Shown: in pieces, positions 1 to 11,026 of the stretch
Layout of the letters: each line of letters opens with the position of its first letter
Numbering within the stretch: the first letter of the stretch is position 1
NCBI GenBank assembly: GCA_025093555.1
Contig: JAIWNF010000040.1
Coordinates: 372,001 to 436,000 of the forward strand
Length of the DNA: 64,000 nucleotides
Origin: Circinella umbellata
Taxonomy: Eukaryota; Mucoromycota; Mucoromycetes; Mucorales; Lichtheimiaceae
Reading direction: 5' to 3'
Translations under genes and position numbers: made by a program
The notes under the pieces: model-generated
Seen by the model: only the letters and a program-made list of their open reading frames with translations
Database searches by the model: none
Told to the model about the DNA's origin: nothing

Positions 1-503
1 CTATTACTATTTATAAGTTCATCACTTCTTGAACATGAAGGGATTGGTGAAGATGTCGAATGATCAATGGTTAAAGGTGGTGTAAGTGGACCTATACTGC
101 TAACGATATGGGTATTATTGACAGAAACAGATGGAGCAGCAAATAAAGGACCTGAATAAAGACGTGGAAATGGCAATGTTGCTTTAAACCGTTGACCAAA
201 TGATGAAGTATTGTTAGGCACTTGTTGATGATGATTATATGTGCGGGGTATAAATGAAAACGATGGTGTGGATGTTGTACTCGTTCCGGTTGGTTTCGTC
301 GAACAACTACTACTATTACTGTTACTATTATTAGACGTCATTTCTATTATTGCTGGCGTGGTTGTACTCATATTTGAAGATAACGGTGACAAAGTCGTAT
401 TACTAGTAGAAGTAACAATAGTAGTGAGACCACCTACCCGACTTGGAGAAATAGAAGAAGAAGTTTCGGTTTTTTGAGCTGTAGGTGATGGCGGTCGCGT
501 CAT
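1..503 (-). CDS. Ser/Thr/Pro-rich protein of unknown function, N-terminal part
   Basis: An open frame starts at the ATG complementary to 501-503 (context CCACCATG, a good fungal start) and stays open for 167 codons to the left edge, so only the N-terminus is present. The protein opens MTRPPSPTAQKTETSSS and is almost wholly low complexity: Ser, Thr, Asn and Pro runs, including an Asn/Ser run near residue 60, and then a slightly more ordinary stretch containing FGQRFKATLPFPRLYSG. No domain is visible in this part. Disordered N-termini of this kind are common on fungal kinases and transcription regulators, but nothing here lets me choose. The start and strand are reasonably sure; the function is unknown. 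Confidence 0.6.
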   Translation of the reverse strand, partial: MTRPPSPTAQKTETSSSISPSRVGGLTTIVTSTSNTTLSPLSSNMSTTTPAIIEMTSNNSNSNSSSCSTKPTGTSTTSTPSFSFIPRTYNHHQQVPNNTSSFGQRFKATLPFPRLYSGPLFAAPSVSVNNTHIVSSIGPLTPPLTIDHSTSSPIPSCSRSDELINSN

Positions 504-885
504 GGTGGATCGACCTGGAATGTAACTATAGACGAAGTAACGAAAAGGAGAATCGTGTTTTGTCGTTTTTGTTATTGATATTTTTTTTATTATTTATTTT
601 TGGAATATATATTATTTACGAAAGAAAAAAATAATAATATATTAGTTAATAGCGAAAAAAAAAAAATATAGTAAAAAGAAAAAAAAAGAGAGAAAAGAAG
701 TGTTGAAAAAAAAAAGTAAAATAAACGGTAAACTTTAAAAATAAAAGAGTAGAGAGGGAGAAAGAAAGAAAAAAAAAAAAAGAAAAAAAAAAAGTGTCCA
801 AGAGGTTCTATTTTTCTTTCGTTTTGTTCTCGCTCGCTCGCTCGTAAACAAATACACAACACAACAACAACAAGCATAATAATTA

Positions 886-911
886 TACACACACACACAC
901 ACACACACACA
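886..911. repeat. (CA)n microsatellite
   Basis: A pure CA dinucleotide run of about 26 nt in the likely 5' leader or promoter of the left-edge gene. Confidence 0.9.
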
Positions 912-3357
912 GAGGCACATAATCAAATGTGCTTGGTTGTAATCACCCTTTTCCCGCTTTTATTGGGGCCCGAAAATAGTATCCATCAAACACCAACCAT
1001 ATCTTCTTTTTCTCCATTATTACCATTTTCAATCACCCTTCTCTCTTCCTCCTTCTGCTCCTTTCTTTTCCTCCTGATACCCTCTATTAAACAAAATATG
1101 TTACAAGTTTATTGAGATTGAGTGACATAGAATTGGGTACCACAACATTTTATTTTCATGGGAGTATTTCGCGAAACAAACTTTTTTCTTTTTGGTTACT
1201 CTACCTTAAAATAAAATAAAATGCATGAAAACTAAAGAAGGATAACTTTTTTTTTTATCCAACCTTCAAGGCGAGACCCCGATGATGTTACACAGGGGCC
1301 TTTCCTTTTTTTTTTTTTTTTTTTTGTCTCATGCTTTTTATTTTTGTATTGAGAGAACAAAAAGGTAAAAAAAAAAAAAAAAGCATGAAAGACAAATTCG
1401 ATCGTTTTGTTTCAGCCACCCTTATTTAAACAATTATTATTATTATTTTCATATTTATGAATCGTTTCTTTAAGAATTAAAATCGTTCCTCTTTTTAATC
1501 TATTTTTTTTTGCCGCATTTGTTAAATCAACCGAAAATGTTTTATGTTTTGATTTTTTTTTTTTAAAAAAAAAAAAAAAGATTCCAATATACACACCCAA
1601 TGGTCTGAATGTTCAAATTGGGATTTGTTTATATAAACACAGGCACATAAACAATTGCCTTATTGGGCATAGCATTTTCGTGCAGTTTGCATTCTTTTGT
1701 GATGGGAACCGATTCATTTTGGGGGTGAATAAAACAACATGAAACAAAAAAAAAAAAAACCAGAAAAACCAGAAAAATCAAAAAAAAAAGTTTTGGATGG
1801 ATAGAGCAACGCTCAAAAATAATTTTTTATTGAAAGTAATAATTTATCAACACGTCTGTTTTACTAGAGCTATTATCATAATTTATAAAAATTCTATATT
1901 AACATTGAATCTACAAATAAAATGGTAAACATAAAAGTTCGCCAAGATAGAGACATATGTATTTATTAGCTATCATTACATACGTACACCATTTTATCTC
2001 TTCAAAACTTGTATACCCTATAAAGATACTACAAGTGATATTTTTGAACTCTTAAAACTTACCATTATGTCTATTTGTTAAATGAAAAAACATTCTATAA
2101 TACAAATTTATATTATTAGTATCCATTATTATAGTATCATACTACGTTAAACAATATGCTTTAAACACTTACTTTTCAGTCACTTGGAAATTATAGAAGC
2201 TTGTTAGGAAACTAAAAAACTGAAATATTCTGTAGTAAGTATACCCGATAGTACAGATGTATAAATTATTGCTCAATAATATATGGAAAAGTTTTAATAG
2301 TTACCCAAGATACTGTATTCAAATAAGGGCGGAAAATCTATAAAAGAGAAAAGTGGAGAAAAAGGAGAAAAGAAGCAAAAATAAAATTCCTCAAGTTAAA
2401 TTTCAATTTATAAGAGCTGCGTCCTATATATAAGTAACTTTGATTGAAGTACGTAGTCGATTTACAGACCCATTGTGAAAATAGAGAATATAACATTATC
2501 AATATAAACAAGTTCGGTAGTTTATAGTATACGCTCTCTAACAGCTTTTATTAATTGTCATGCTTTACAGCCTTCATAATATTTTCTCTATTCAATTATC
2601 ACCCATCTTTATTTTTATACAGTACTAGTACATTTTCTATTATCATCATTTTTTTTTCTTTTATACCTATTTACCTTTAATTATCTTCTCGGTCCTTATA
2701 AATATTTTATATTTAATCACTGTATGTATCAACTTTTTTGTCCATTTATTAATTCTTTTCTACTATTAGTATTAACTGAAGAACAAATTGTAATTTATTT
2801 TTTGAATTTTTTCAAAAAAATTCACTGCATAGCGTGTGATAAATGGTCTCTAGAATATGCTGTGACAGTAAATGACTTAGCAAAATTTTGTGTAAATTTA
2901 TTCTTAGTTACACGAGATTTTTGAAAATCAACCAAATCTTCAATGGACCCCCCTAGTTCACTCGGTTCCCTGTTGAAATCCAACCCCCAACTAACAAAAA
3001 ATAACAAATCCGTAAGCTTTAGCCAATAATATTACTGCTTGAAGTAAACAAATACCAAATTTGAACATTTGGACCTTTAGGTGTGTAACAACAAATTATG
3101 CATATAAACAATAAACAAAAATTTACTAAAGGCGGCGTCAAATCGGATAACAAGGATAATTTATTATCGTCGTTTGGGGGAGATAAACCAAGAAAAAAAA
3201 GGAGAGAGAGAGAGAAAGAGTGGGGGGATGGACAAATAAAAAAAAAAAAAGATCAAAAGGTTTACCAAACTGACAATATGAACAATGCGTCGTGCGTGCA
3301 TCAGCGGGCCTCGTGAGAATTAAACATATCGACAAAGCTATTACGGTTTATAGCCTT

Positions 3358-3360
<3 letters not shown>

Positions 3361-3390
<30 letters not shown>
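3361..3390. repeat. (CT)n microsatellite
   Basis: Fifteen consecutive CT units upstream of the caleosin-like gene; pyrimidine tracts like this are frequent in fungal promoters. Confidence 0.9.
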
Positions 3391-3393
<3 letters not shown>

Positions 3394-4789
3394 ACTTTCC
3401 TTACTTGTTGTTACTTATAAAGAATCCCATGGTCCGTGCTTTTGTTCTCTCCCCCATTTCTTCTGTTATAATTATATTTACATCTTTTTTTTATATTGTT
3501 GTGTATTCATATGTATCATATACGTAAGAAAAAAAGTTTGGGTTTTCTCCAAAATATCAAGACAATCAGTATAAACCATTTATATGAATAACCTGTTATA
3601 TAGTGAACTTATCTTTATCTCTTTTTTCTCATGTGTCAAATGAGTGTTATAAGTTTCAAGTCTGAGTAAGGTTGGTTTAAAAAAAAAAGTGGTGTCATAA
3701 AATTAAAATACATGATCGGTCTAGATCTTTGTTTTTCTGATTACTATCCTACTTGATTATCACTTTGTTACTTAAAACAAGTAATTTGTTATAATGATAA
3801 ATGATAATAATAATAAAAGGTTTTTGACTGATAAAAGTAGGGGGGGGATGTTACAAAGGAAGAGTAACGAGATGAACAAATGTACATCATATTTCCATAC
3901 AAATGTATGTAATCCGCCTTTTTTGTTTTAGATTACTGGTCACAGCATAATGTTACTTTCTATAAATATATAGTAAGAAATAATACTTGCATAAGGGAAA
4001 TACATACTAACGCCATATTTCTTATACCAGTGCAGTAAAACAACAAACACTCTTTCTCCCTGTAATAATCACATAGGCTAAATAAAAAAATAAAATTGGA
4101 TCTAGTCTATCTATGTTTTTAGCTGCAGGAATTTAGATCGACATACTTCTTAGTTATATGATAAACTAAAAAAAAAGTGGGAGTAGGGTGCTAGGCAATA
4201 AATAATAAGTTGTGATTAGTAGGAAAAAAGCGTAGTTACTCATCTGTAGGCGGAATATAAGGTTTGCCAATTACGCATTTTCACGCAAGTAAAAGGATTT
4301 GAATGACCGATTGGTGGTTTTTTTACTATTGAGTATATATATCTTGTTCACACACACATATAAATGTATATATGTAGTATATATACATCACATTCATCCA
4401 AGAACTCAACTTTAAGCACTTATTTTTTTTTCTGCTACTTCCTTCACATTCACACACACATCTCTTTTCCTTTCTTCTCTTTTTCTTTCTTTTTTTCTAC
4501 ACGCAAATATTTGTAAGCCCGCTGACTTTTATTTTTCTTTACTTTTTATTTTTTTTTGTTGCCAAGGTAACCTTGCATATAAATACAAATTGATAATAAT
4601 AATAATTAATAGAGTTATACGAAAAAAAAAAATCCCCCCAATAATTATCCTATAAATCATGATGAAAATAATATAGCAAACACTAATTTCCAGTTACATA
4701 ACCTTATTTTTTTATATTATCTATTGTTATTTCATTTGATAATAATGTTTAATTTATATTCACATATAGAACATATATTATAAACCATC

Positions 4790-7178
4790 ATGTCAACTCC
4801 TGATGAAACAAAAGGTCGAAGAACAGTAAAGCGAAGCATTACAAAACGAGCAGGTTCAAAAGTTCGTCATTTATTACAGGTAATATACGTTTTTTATTCT
4901 ATCTTTTTTTTTTCAATTGTCTTTTTTTTTTCTTTGTAAGTTCTTCATAATATTATAATTACCTATCAATACAATTATAATTCTCTTTTGGTTGGATTGT
5001 TTTTTTTGTGATATGGTAACTTGCCCCCGGTTCGTTCGTTTTTTTTTTTTTCAAATGGAATAAGACTCCTAAAAAATATATCGCCACAATTTTTTTTTTT
5101 TTTTTTGGCACCTCTCTTTTTTTTTTTTAATTTTATTTATAGCGTGCAAGAGGTAAAAAGGATCATCATACTAGTTCATCTGCCGACGATGATGAAAATG
5201 GATCTCATATGAATACATCAACAAGTAATTTATCTCAACATAGTGGTAGTGGTGGTAGCTTAACAACAGAAGAAACTGATGATGATGAACTCCATGAAAC
5301 TACGAGAAGCAATTCAAAAGATAGTAAATTCAGCCTAGCTAGTTCTGGTGGTAGTGGTAATGCAAAGCCTGAGAAAACGGCTGACAGATCCATAACAACA
5401 CCACATGATGGTTATCGTTCAAGAAAAACTTCTACAGCTTCGAGTTATGAAAAATATGATCGACAACGTGTATCATTAGATAATTCATCAACAGGTAATA
5501 AAATAATTTCAATGGATCATCGAAAAAGGGCTACATCATCACCAAAACCTACTGCTCCTTCAAGTAACGTGCTTTCTTCCAATAAAAACAAACAATCATG
5601 TAAGTAAAAAGTAATATATATATAGAGAGAGGGAAGGAGAGAGAAATTTCTATAACAACAAAAGAAAAAAGAGCGGAAGCAAAAGAAGAAAAAGAAAAAG
5701 AAAACTTTGACGGGCAAGACGGAGAAAACAAAGGCGTAGTTTTCTTCCCTTTCCTTTTTTTCCACTGTTTTTTTTTGTTTGTATTACCTACAAAATAGAG
5801 ATTTACAATTTTTTGCATTAAATAATATAACTCATATAATTTTTTATAATTAGCTTCTATTATTGTTGTACCGGCAGCAGCAGCTGTTCTTTCTCCACCT
5901 GAATCTCCAATTTCTCCTTCAACAGCCAAACGGGCAAGTGGTCATAGTGTCACGAGTCAAAGTGTTGAGGACTTATCTGTTGGGTCACCTTCTATTTCTT
6001 CTTTGCCCAGTAATGATAAAGAATCATCGGTTGTTTTAGTACCACCAAATAATAACAATAATGAGATAATTCAAGAAAATAATAATGCTGAAGCAACGTC
6101 ATCAAAAGAAGAAAAGAATAGGACAAAGGAGGAAAAGGAGAAGAAGATTGAAACAGTTCCGTACAATATTAATGACAATAAAGAAGTACCACAACAGCAA
6201 CAACAACAAGAGAATGGGGAGGAGAGTATTATTTTGGTAGATGAAAACTCGTATGTGCTTCCATCGACCAAAAAGTCGACGCCGGCGTCGACGGATACTA
6301 TTACTTCAACTACTTTTGACAATAATGCTGCTGTTGATGTTAATTCTTCAAACAAAGAAACGAATACTGATGATACTAATGAAACAATAACAACCAATAA
6401 GAAAAGTAATGACAGTAGTAACATTAGTACTAGTACTGAGATGATTGTTATCGGCAAAGAAGAAGTATTCAAACGTGTGGCGTATTTTGACAAGAAGCAT
6501 CGCGGAAAAATTACCATGCTAGATACATTTGCATGTAAGGATCTTTATAACAAACATACATGCATTATATTTGTACACATTACAAACAAACATTTAAAAA
6601 CTAATAATATCTTATAATAAATTGATAGCACTCCGTGGACTTGGATACAATTTGATTTTTGCAATTCCCGCTACTTTGATTATGCATTTACGCTTATCAC
6701 CTTTGACATTATCTCCGCATCAGTCTTATTCATTAAGAGATTGGTTTAGTTGGCCTATTTACACAGAAAGAGTGGCTCAAGCTTTAGTAAATCATACACC
6801 ATGGCTTCATCGTCGTGATCAAGTCAATAAATGGATCGATTCTTATGGTCATAATAAGGATTCTGTACGTGGATTGACATTCTGGGATGGATTCCGTGTT
6901 CTTCGCGGGGCTGAACGAACGACTTTAAGATGGTGGCAATTTAGATTATGGTGAGTTTAGTGACAACTTAAACACAAACTTGTTCAACAGAAAAAAAAAG
7001 AGTTCTTATTTATAATTGAATGTTTCTTTTACGTTGTTATGTATCATCTTATTTTACTGATATTAGGTTGGTACATCGATTGCAATGGATTTTAACTTAT
7101 TCTATGTTACATGATCCACAAACACGGATGGTAACGCAGCCTGCTTTGGAATATCTCTGTCCATCACCTTCTACATAA
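4790..7178 (+). CDS. Caleosin-like lipid-droplet protein with long disordered N-terminus
   Basis: Five exons: 4790-4879, 5143-5599, 5854-6534, 6629-6950, 7067-7178; all junctions are GT-AG and keep frame, giving 553 residues. Residues 1 to about 380 are low complexity (Ser, Thr, Asn, Gln, acidic/Lys). From about residue 386 the caleosin pattern appears: VFKRVAYFDKKHRGKITMLD (an EF-hand-like loop), then SLRGLGYN and a hydrophobic segment NLIFAIPATLIMHLRL rich in Pro further on, matching the calcium-loop then membrane-hairpin order of caleosins. Caleosins sit on lipid droplets and some are haem peroxygenases. The loop is degenerate: Arg stands at position 5 and Asp instead of Glu at position 12, so calcium binding is doubtful. 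The conserved C-terminal part contains WFSWPIYTERV and a WDGFRVLRGAERTTLRWW segment. Caleosins are normally about 200-300 residues, so the extension roughly doubles the size. Confidence 0.75.
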
Positions 7179-7708
7179 AAAAAAATCATAAGACTTTTTT
7201 TTCATATTACAAACAATGACCCTGTTTTTTTTTTCTTTTATCTTAACAAGTTTCTTGTTCCGCCACACATTTTATTATTTGATATTATTCCCTTTTTATA
7301 AGATTTATTTTAGCTTGAGAACTCATAAAAGAAAAATTTGTTTATTGTTTTTTTTTGTGTAATTGTGTGTGATATATATTATATGTGGGTGAATGGGTAG
7401 GTGTGCATGTAAAGAATCCCCTTTGAATTCTCCCCAAATCTTGGTGTTTTAGGATTATTATTTTTTTGTTTTGTTATTGATTGTTGTTGTTGTTGTTGTT
7501 GTCGTGTCGTTTTTCTTTTTGTGCGTGTATTTGTATACAACTAATAGTAACTAGTTTTTTTTTTTGCTTCTCTTTCTTTCTTTTCTTTTTTTCATATTCT
7601 CGCTCTACGTATTACTCTTTTCTCCCCCACTTTTTTTTTGACTCTTCAACCCCCCCCCCAGTCAACGTTGAAATAATAAATAGTAATAAGATACATGATA
7701 GAAAAAAA
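7179..7708. other. Intergenic, promoter of the MSP-domain gene
   Basis: AT-rich and T-rich, ending in a pyrimidine stretch and a run of nine to ten C followed by AG at about 7662. The downstream reading frame stays open leftwards to about 7481, but this part encodes only Leu/Phe/Ser low-complexity sequence and has no ATG, so I treat it as leader. Confidence 0.5.
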
Positions 7709-9058
7709 ATGAGAAAACAATATGCCGCTTCTACATATAGTGAAAAAAGTGCAACAAGTGCTAAAAGTGGTCGATCATATTTATCGATGAATTTTAAACA
7801 GCCTAAAATCGGTTTTTGGAAAAGTTTAAAAAGTTGGAAATCGAATGGTAGTAATACGACTATTATTATTAAAAAAGAGCAAGATGATGTTTCTTCAGTC
7901 ATATCATCTTCTGCTTCTTCATCAGCTTCCTCTTTAGGATCTTATACTAAATTAAAACGATTATTACTTTTACCTTCATCTAATAATACAACAACTTCAA
8001 CAACAATAGCAACAAGAACAACAACATCATCCACAAATAGCAATGATGATGATTATGAAGACGAAGATAATGATGATGAAAATAATCATTTATCAAAACA
8101 AAGACAGGATAAAAGACGAATTACTTATCAAGAACCATCAACAGAAGTTTTAGTTACATCATCGTCACGAAGACGAGCAAAAAGTGATAAAGGGATTTTA
8201 TTAAGAGATGCTCAAGCTGTTGCTGCAAGACGACGAGAAAGGCGTCAACGACAACCTTCGGAACGCGTCACGTTTATTGAACCAAGTCCTGTCCCGAGAT
8301 TCCGAAATGCGCCTCCGCTACCACCCGCCTCACCTCCATACTTGGATATTATTATGCAACAAGAAGGATCCAATCGTACTAGTATTATTCAAGATGAACA
8401 AGAAGAACCTATTATATTCACAACACCTTTTGAACATTCTGATAATAATAATAGCAACAACAATGATATCACCAGTAACGATAATAATAATGACAATAAC
8501 ATGACAACATTATCACAAAGAAAGAAAAAGAAAAAAAGACCTCATTTATGTTTCAGATCTCCTCTACAACGAGGTCAAACTTTAACTTTTACACTAAATA
8601 ATGTTACACCTGAAGAACATATTATTGTATTCAAGTTTTTAACAAGTAATGCAAAATTACAAAGTCAATCAAGACGTCATTCTTCTGCTTCACTTTTATC
8701 TCCATCTCATCAAAATACATATAATAATAGTAATAAATGGCCATCTTTTGCATCCCAAAGTCATTCAAGTTTGATGGAACGCTATTTTGTAAGACCTAGT
8801 GCAGGTCGGATGATCGAAACAGATCAAATGGACATTATGTTATTTTTAAATCAGGTGCCTGAAAATTTGGCACCCAATGAAATATTAAAAGATAAAATAT
8901 TATTACGGTGGGCCGTTATTCAAAAAAATACTAAAGTAGATGCATGGATACAAGCTCAACCAGATTCTACTCGTCGAAAATGGTTGGAAATGTTAGTTGA
9001 ACAATGGCCAGATCAAGTCATTGTACGTGAAACAAGATTAAAAATACGTTTTGTTTAA
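7709..9058 (+). CDS. MSP (VAP-like) domain protein, soluble form
   Basis: Single exon, 449 residues from the first in-frame ATG (7709, A-rich context). Residues 1 to about 280 are Ser/Asn/Asp/Thr-rich with basic clusters such as RRRERRQRQPSER. From about residue 285 to 405 the major sperm protein fold is recognisable: RGQTLTFTLNNVTPEEHIIVF, then FVRPSAGRMIETDQMDIMLF and DKILLRWAVIQ, corresponding to the strands that bind FFAT motifs in VAP proteins. A loop insertion of Ser/Arg-rich residues splits the domain after the KFLTSNAK strand. Unlike VAP/Scs2 there is no C-terminal membrane anchor: the protein ends TRLKIRFV after a Trp-rich tail. It could act as a soluble contact-site or signalling adaptor; the family call is sound, the role is inference. 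A 5' exon spliced at the AG near 7662 cannot be excluded. Confidence 0.72.
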   Translation: MRKQYAASTYSEKSATSAKSGRSYLSMNFKQPKIGFWKSLKSWKSNGSNTTIIIKKEQDDVSSVISSSASSSASSLGSYTKLKRLLLLPSSNNTTTSTTIATRTTTSSTNSNDDDYEDEDNDDENNHLSKQRQDKRRITYQEPSTEVLVTSSSRRRAKSDKGILLRDAQAVAARRRERRQRQPSERVTFIEPSPVPRFRNAPPLPPASPPYLDIIMQQEGSNRTSIIQDEQEEPIIFTTPFEHSDNNNSNNNDITSNDNNNDNNMTTLSQRKKKKKRPHLCFRSPLQRGQTLTFTLNNVTPEEHIIVFKFLTSNAKLQSQSRRHSSASLLSPSHQNTYNNSNKWPSFASQSHSSLMERYFVRPSAGRMIETDQMDIMLFLNQVPENLAPNEILKDKILLRWAVIQKNTKVDAWIQAQPDSTRRKWLEMLVEQWPDQVIVRETRLKIRFV

Positions 9059-9374
9059 TTTTTTTCCCCTTGTATATTGAATTATAATGATATAACAAAC
9101 GGTATCATCAAATTGTGGTTGTTGTTGTTTTTTAATAATAAAAGATTTAAATGAAAAAAGGCAAATGTTAAAATAAATGGAGGGAGCATGTACAAAATAT
9201 AATATAATTATATATATATAATAATAATAATAATAATAAAAGATAGAAAGAAGAAGAGATAATAATGGTGCTAATAAGGATATTGTCTTTTTCCTTGAAA
9301 GAAAAAGAGTGATTATAAAGGGAAATGGATTATAAGGGAATTAATAATAACAATAATGATAGTAATTGTTATTA
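9059..9374. other. Convergent 3' spacer
   Basis: About 316 nt between the ends of the convergent MSP and PEX13 genes. It is AT-rich with a TAA/TAT trinucleotide run around 9218-9239. Nothing else seen; probably overlapping 3' untranslated regions. Confidence 0.6.
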
Positions 9375-10730
9375 TTATTGTGATGAAGATGCTAATGAGG
9401 ATGTAACAGGTTGTGGTTTTTGTAAATCTTGATCTTGTACAGATTGATCTATTGCTGCTTGTGTTGCTCCTGCTTTTTGAACAATTTCAACATAATTAGC
9501 GGGGAACATACCCATTCGTCCATCACGTAATCGACCTCGCCACCATTGACTTTGTTGATTGGATACTGGATCTGTTTTTGATAAAATAGCAACGATATCA
9601 CCTTTTTTAAGAGATAATTCCATTTGTGATTCTCCTGTAAAATCATAAGTAGCACGAGCAAATTCTAGTTTAGCTGGATCTATCTTTCCAAGACTTGCTG
9701 CCATCATAGGATCATTAAGTTGTGGATTCTTTTGTTGTTCCAATTGTTGTTTATGTGTAATCAATTGAATTAATTTGTGCATCAAATAAGGCAAACCAAC
9801 GACCATGAATAAAAAGATAAGAATAGGTTTTTTCGATATTTTAGGTGCTGCATTTTTTGTTGCTTTGTTTTCAAATTGTTGAAATTCCGTAAAGTTCATT
9901 TCACCAGGTCGTCCTGGTTCAACACGTCCAAGAGCTTTATTGATGAATTTTTTAACAAGTCGATAAAGAGCGAAAACACTAAAGACTTGACCAAGATAAC
10001 TACGTAAAAATCCGAGTTGTTCTGCCATACCCATCATGGCCATAAAAGAAGAATGTGTAGCCATAAATGTTGAGTCAAGCATTTGTGCAAATCCACCAAA
10101 AGCACCTACGATTTGTTCAATGACTTCAAATGCAGGTCGTGTACCCGCTTCCATACGCTGTGTGAGAGGCATTTCACCATTAGGTCCACCCATTTGGTTA
10201 CCATACATACCACCTCCACCAAAACGATTCATTCCACCATACATGCCACCACCATAGCTACTGCCATACATAGAAGAACCGAATCGATTCATTCCACCGT
10301 AACCACCATAAGAGGAACCATACATAGAGGAACCATAGCCACCATAACCGGAACCATAACCGGAACCATATGATGAACCATAGCCACCCATGCCAGAGCC
10401 GTATGAATTACCATAACCTCCATAAGAAGATGCACCTAAACCTGTTGTACCATAAGCTGATATCATTTTATAATTAATAATTTAGTTTTAGTTAATTGAC
10501 ATAAATATATATTTTTAAATTATACTCAAATGTAAACGAAAAAAATAATATTTACCACCGGTTTGATTTAACGCTGTTGTTGATCTTGTGGGTATAGCTG
10601 GAGCATCCGAAACAGAATCAAAAGTTGAAGAAGGTATAGTTGTTGTGGTAGCTGCTGCTGCTGCAGAAGGAGATGTAATTGCACTTGTATTTCCGCCTTG
10701 TTCCCAAGGTTTAGGAGGAGAAGTTGGCAT
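9375..10730 (-). CDS. PEX13: Peroxisomal membrane protein PEX13
   Basis: Two exons on the minus strand, 10730-10556 and 10456-9375, joined in frame (Gly-Ala codon split) to 418 residues. It begins MPTSPPKPWEQGG, the PPKPWE opening typical of Pex13. Residues about 59-145 are a Gly/Tyr/Ser repeat region (YGGYG, SSMYGSSYGG), the sticky YG-rich domain known in Pex13. A membrane segment follows at about 268-284 (ILIFLFMVVGLPYLM). A complete SH3 domain lies at about 320-386: ALYDY-equivalent ATYDFTGESQMELSLKKGD, then SQWWRGRLRDGRMGMFPANY. Pex13 forms part of the docking and translocation machinery for matrix proteins, with the SH3 domain binding Pex14 and, in fungi, Pex5. The gene converges on the MSP-domain gene. 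High confidence. Confidence 0.95.
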
Positions 10731-11026
10731 TTTTAATTATTTATTATAATTTAATGTGAAAAAGGGAAACAAAGAAAAAAAAAGTCCAGTATTGGTTAGG
10801 TGTTTGTAAGGGAGGGAGGGGGGAGAAGGAAAGAAAAAGAGTAGAATAATAATAAAGAAAAAGAAAGCCTATTATTGGTTGCCGAAGTAAAAAAAAATTA
10901 CAAATTTGAATTATTCTTCACACACACACACACACACTTTTATTCACCCCCCAACCCCACCCCCATTCCCCCAATTTAATTATAAGAAATATGTCATTCT
11001 ATGGTTTATTATGGTACAGATTTTAT

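Larger units (their letters stand above)
504..4789. other. Intergenic, no supported gene
   Basis: About 4.3 kb between the divergent starts of the left-edge gene and the caleosin-like gene. It is AT-rich with many poly-A/poly-T tracts and two microsatellites (listed separately). Short open frames here are low complexity (poly-Phe, Cys/Val repeats from the CA microsatellite) and none shows domain-like composition or plausible splice partners. I see no tRNA or rRNA. Probably promoter and leader DNA for both flanking genes. Confidence 0.6.

Noticed and set aside
735..926. Cys/Val-rich frames over the CA microsatellite
   Set aside because: These are translations of a dinucleotide repeat.
2724..3007. 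Short frames on both strands near 2.8 kb
   Set aside because: No splice partners, no domain, and overlapping on both strands.
7481..7708. N-terminal extension of the MSP protein from 7481
   Set aside because: No ATG, and the encoded Leu/Cys/Phe sequence comes from TTG and TTT runs.
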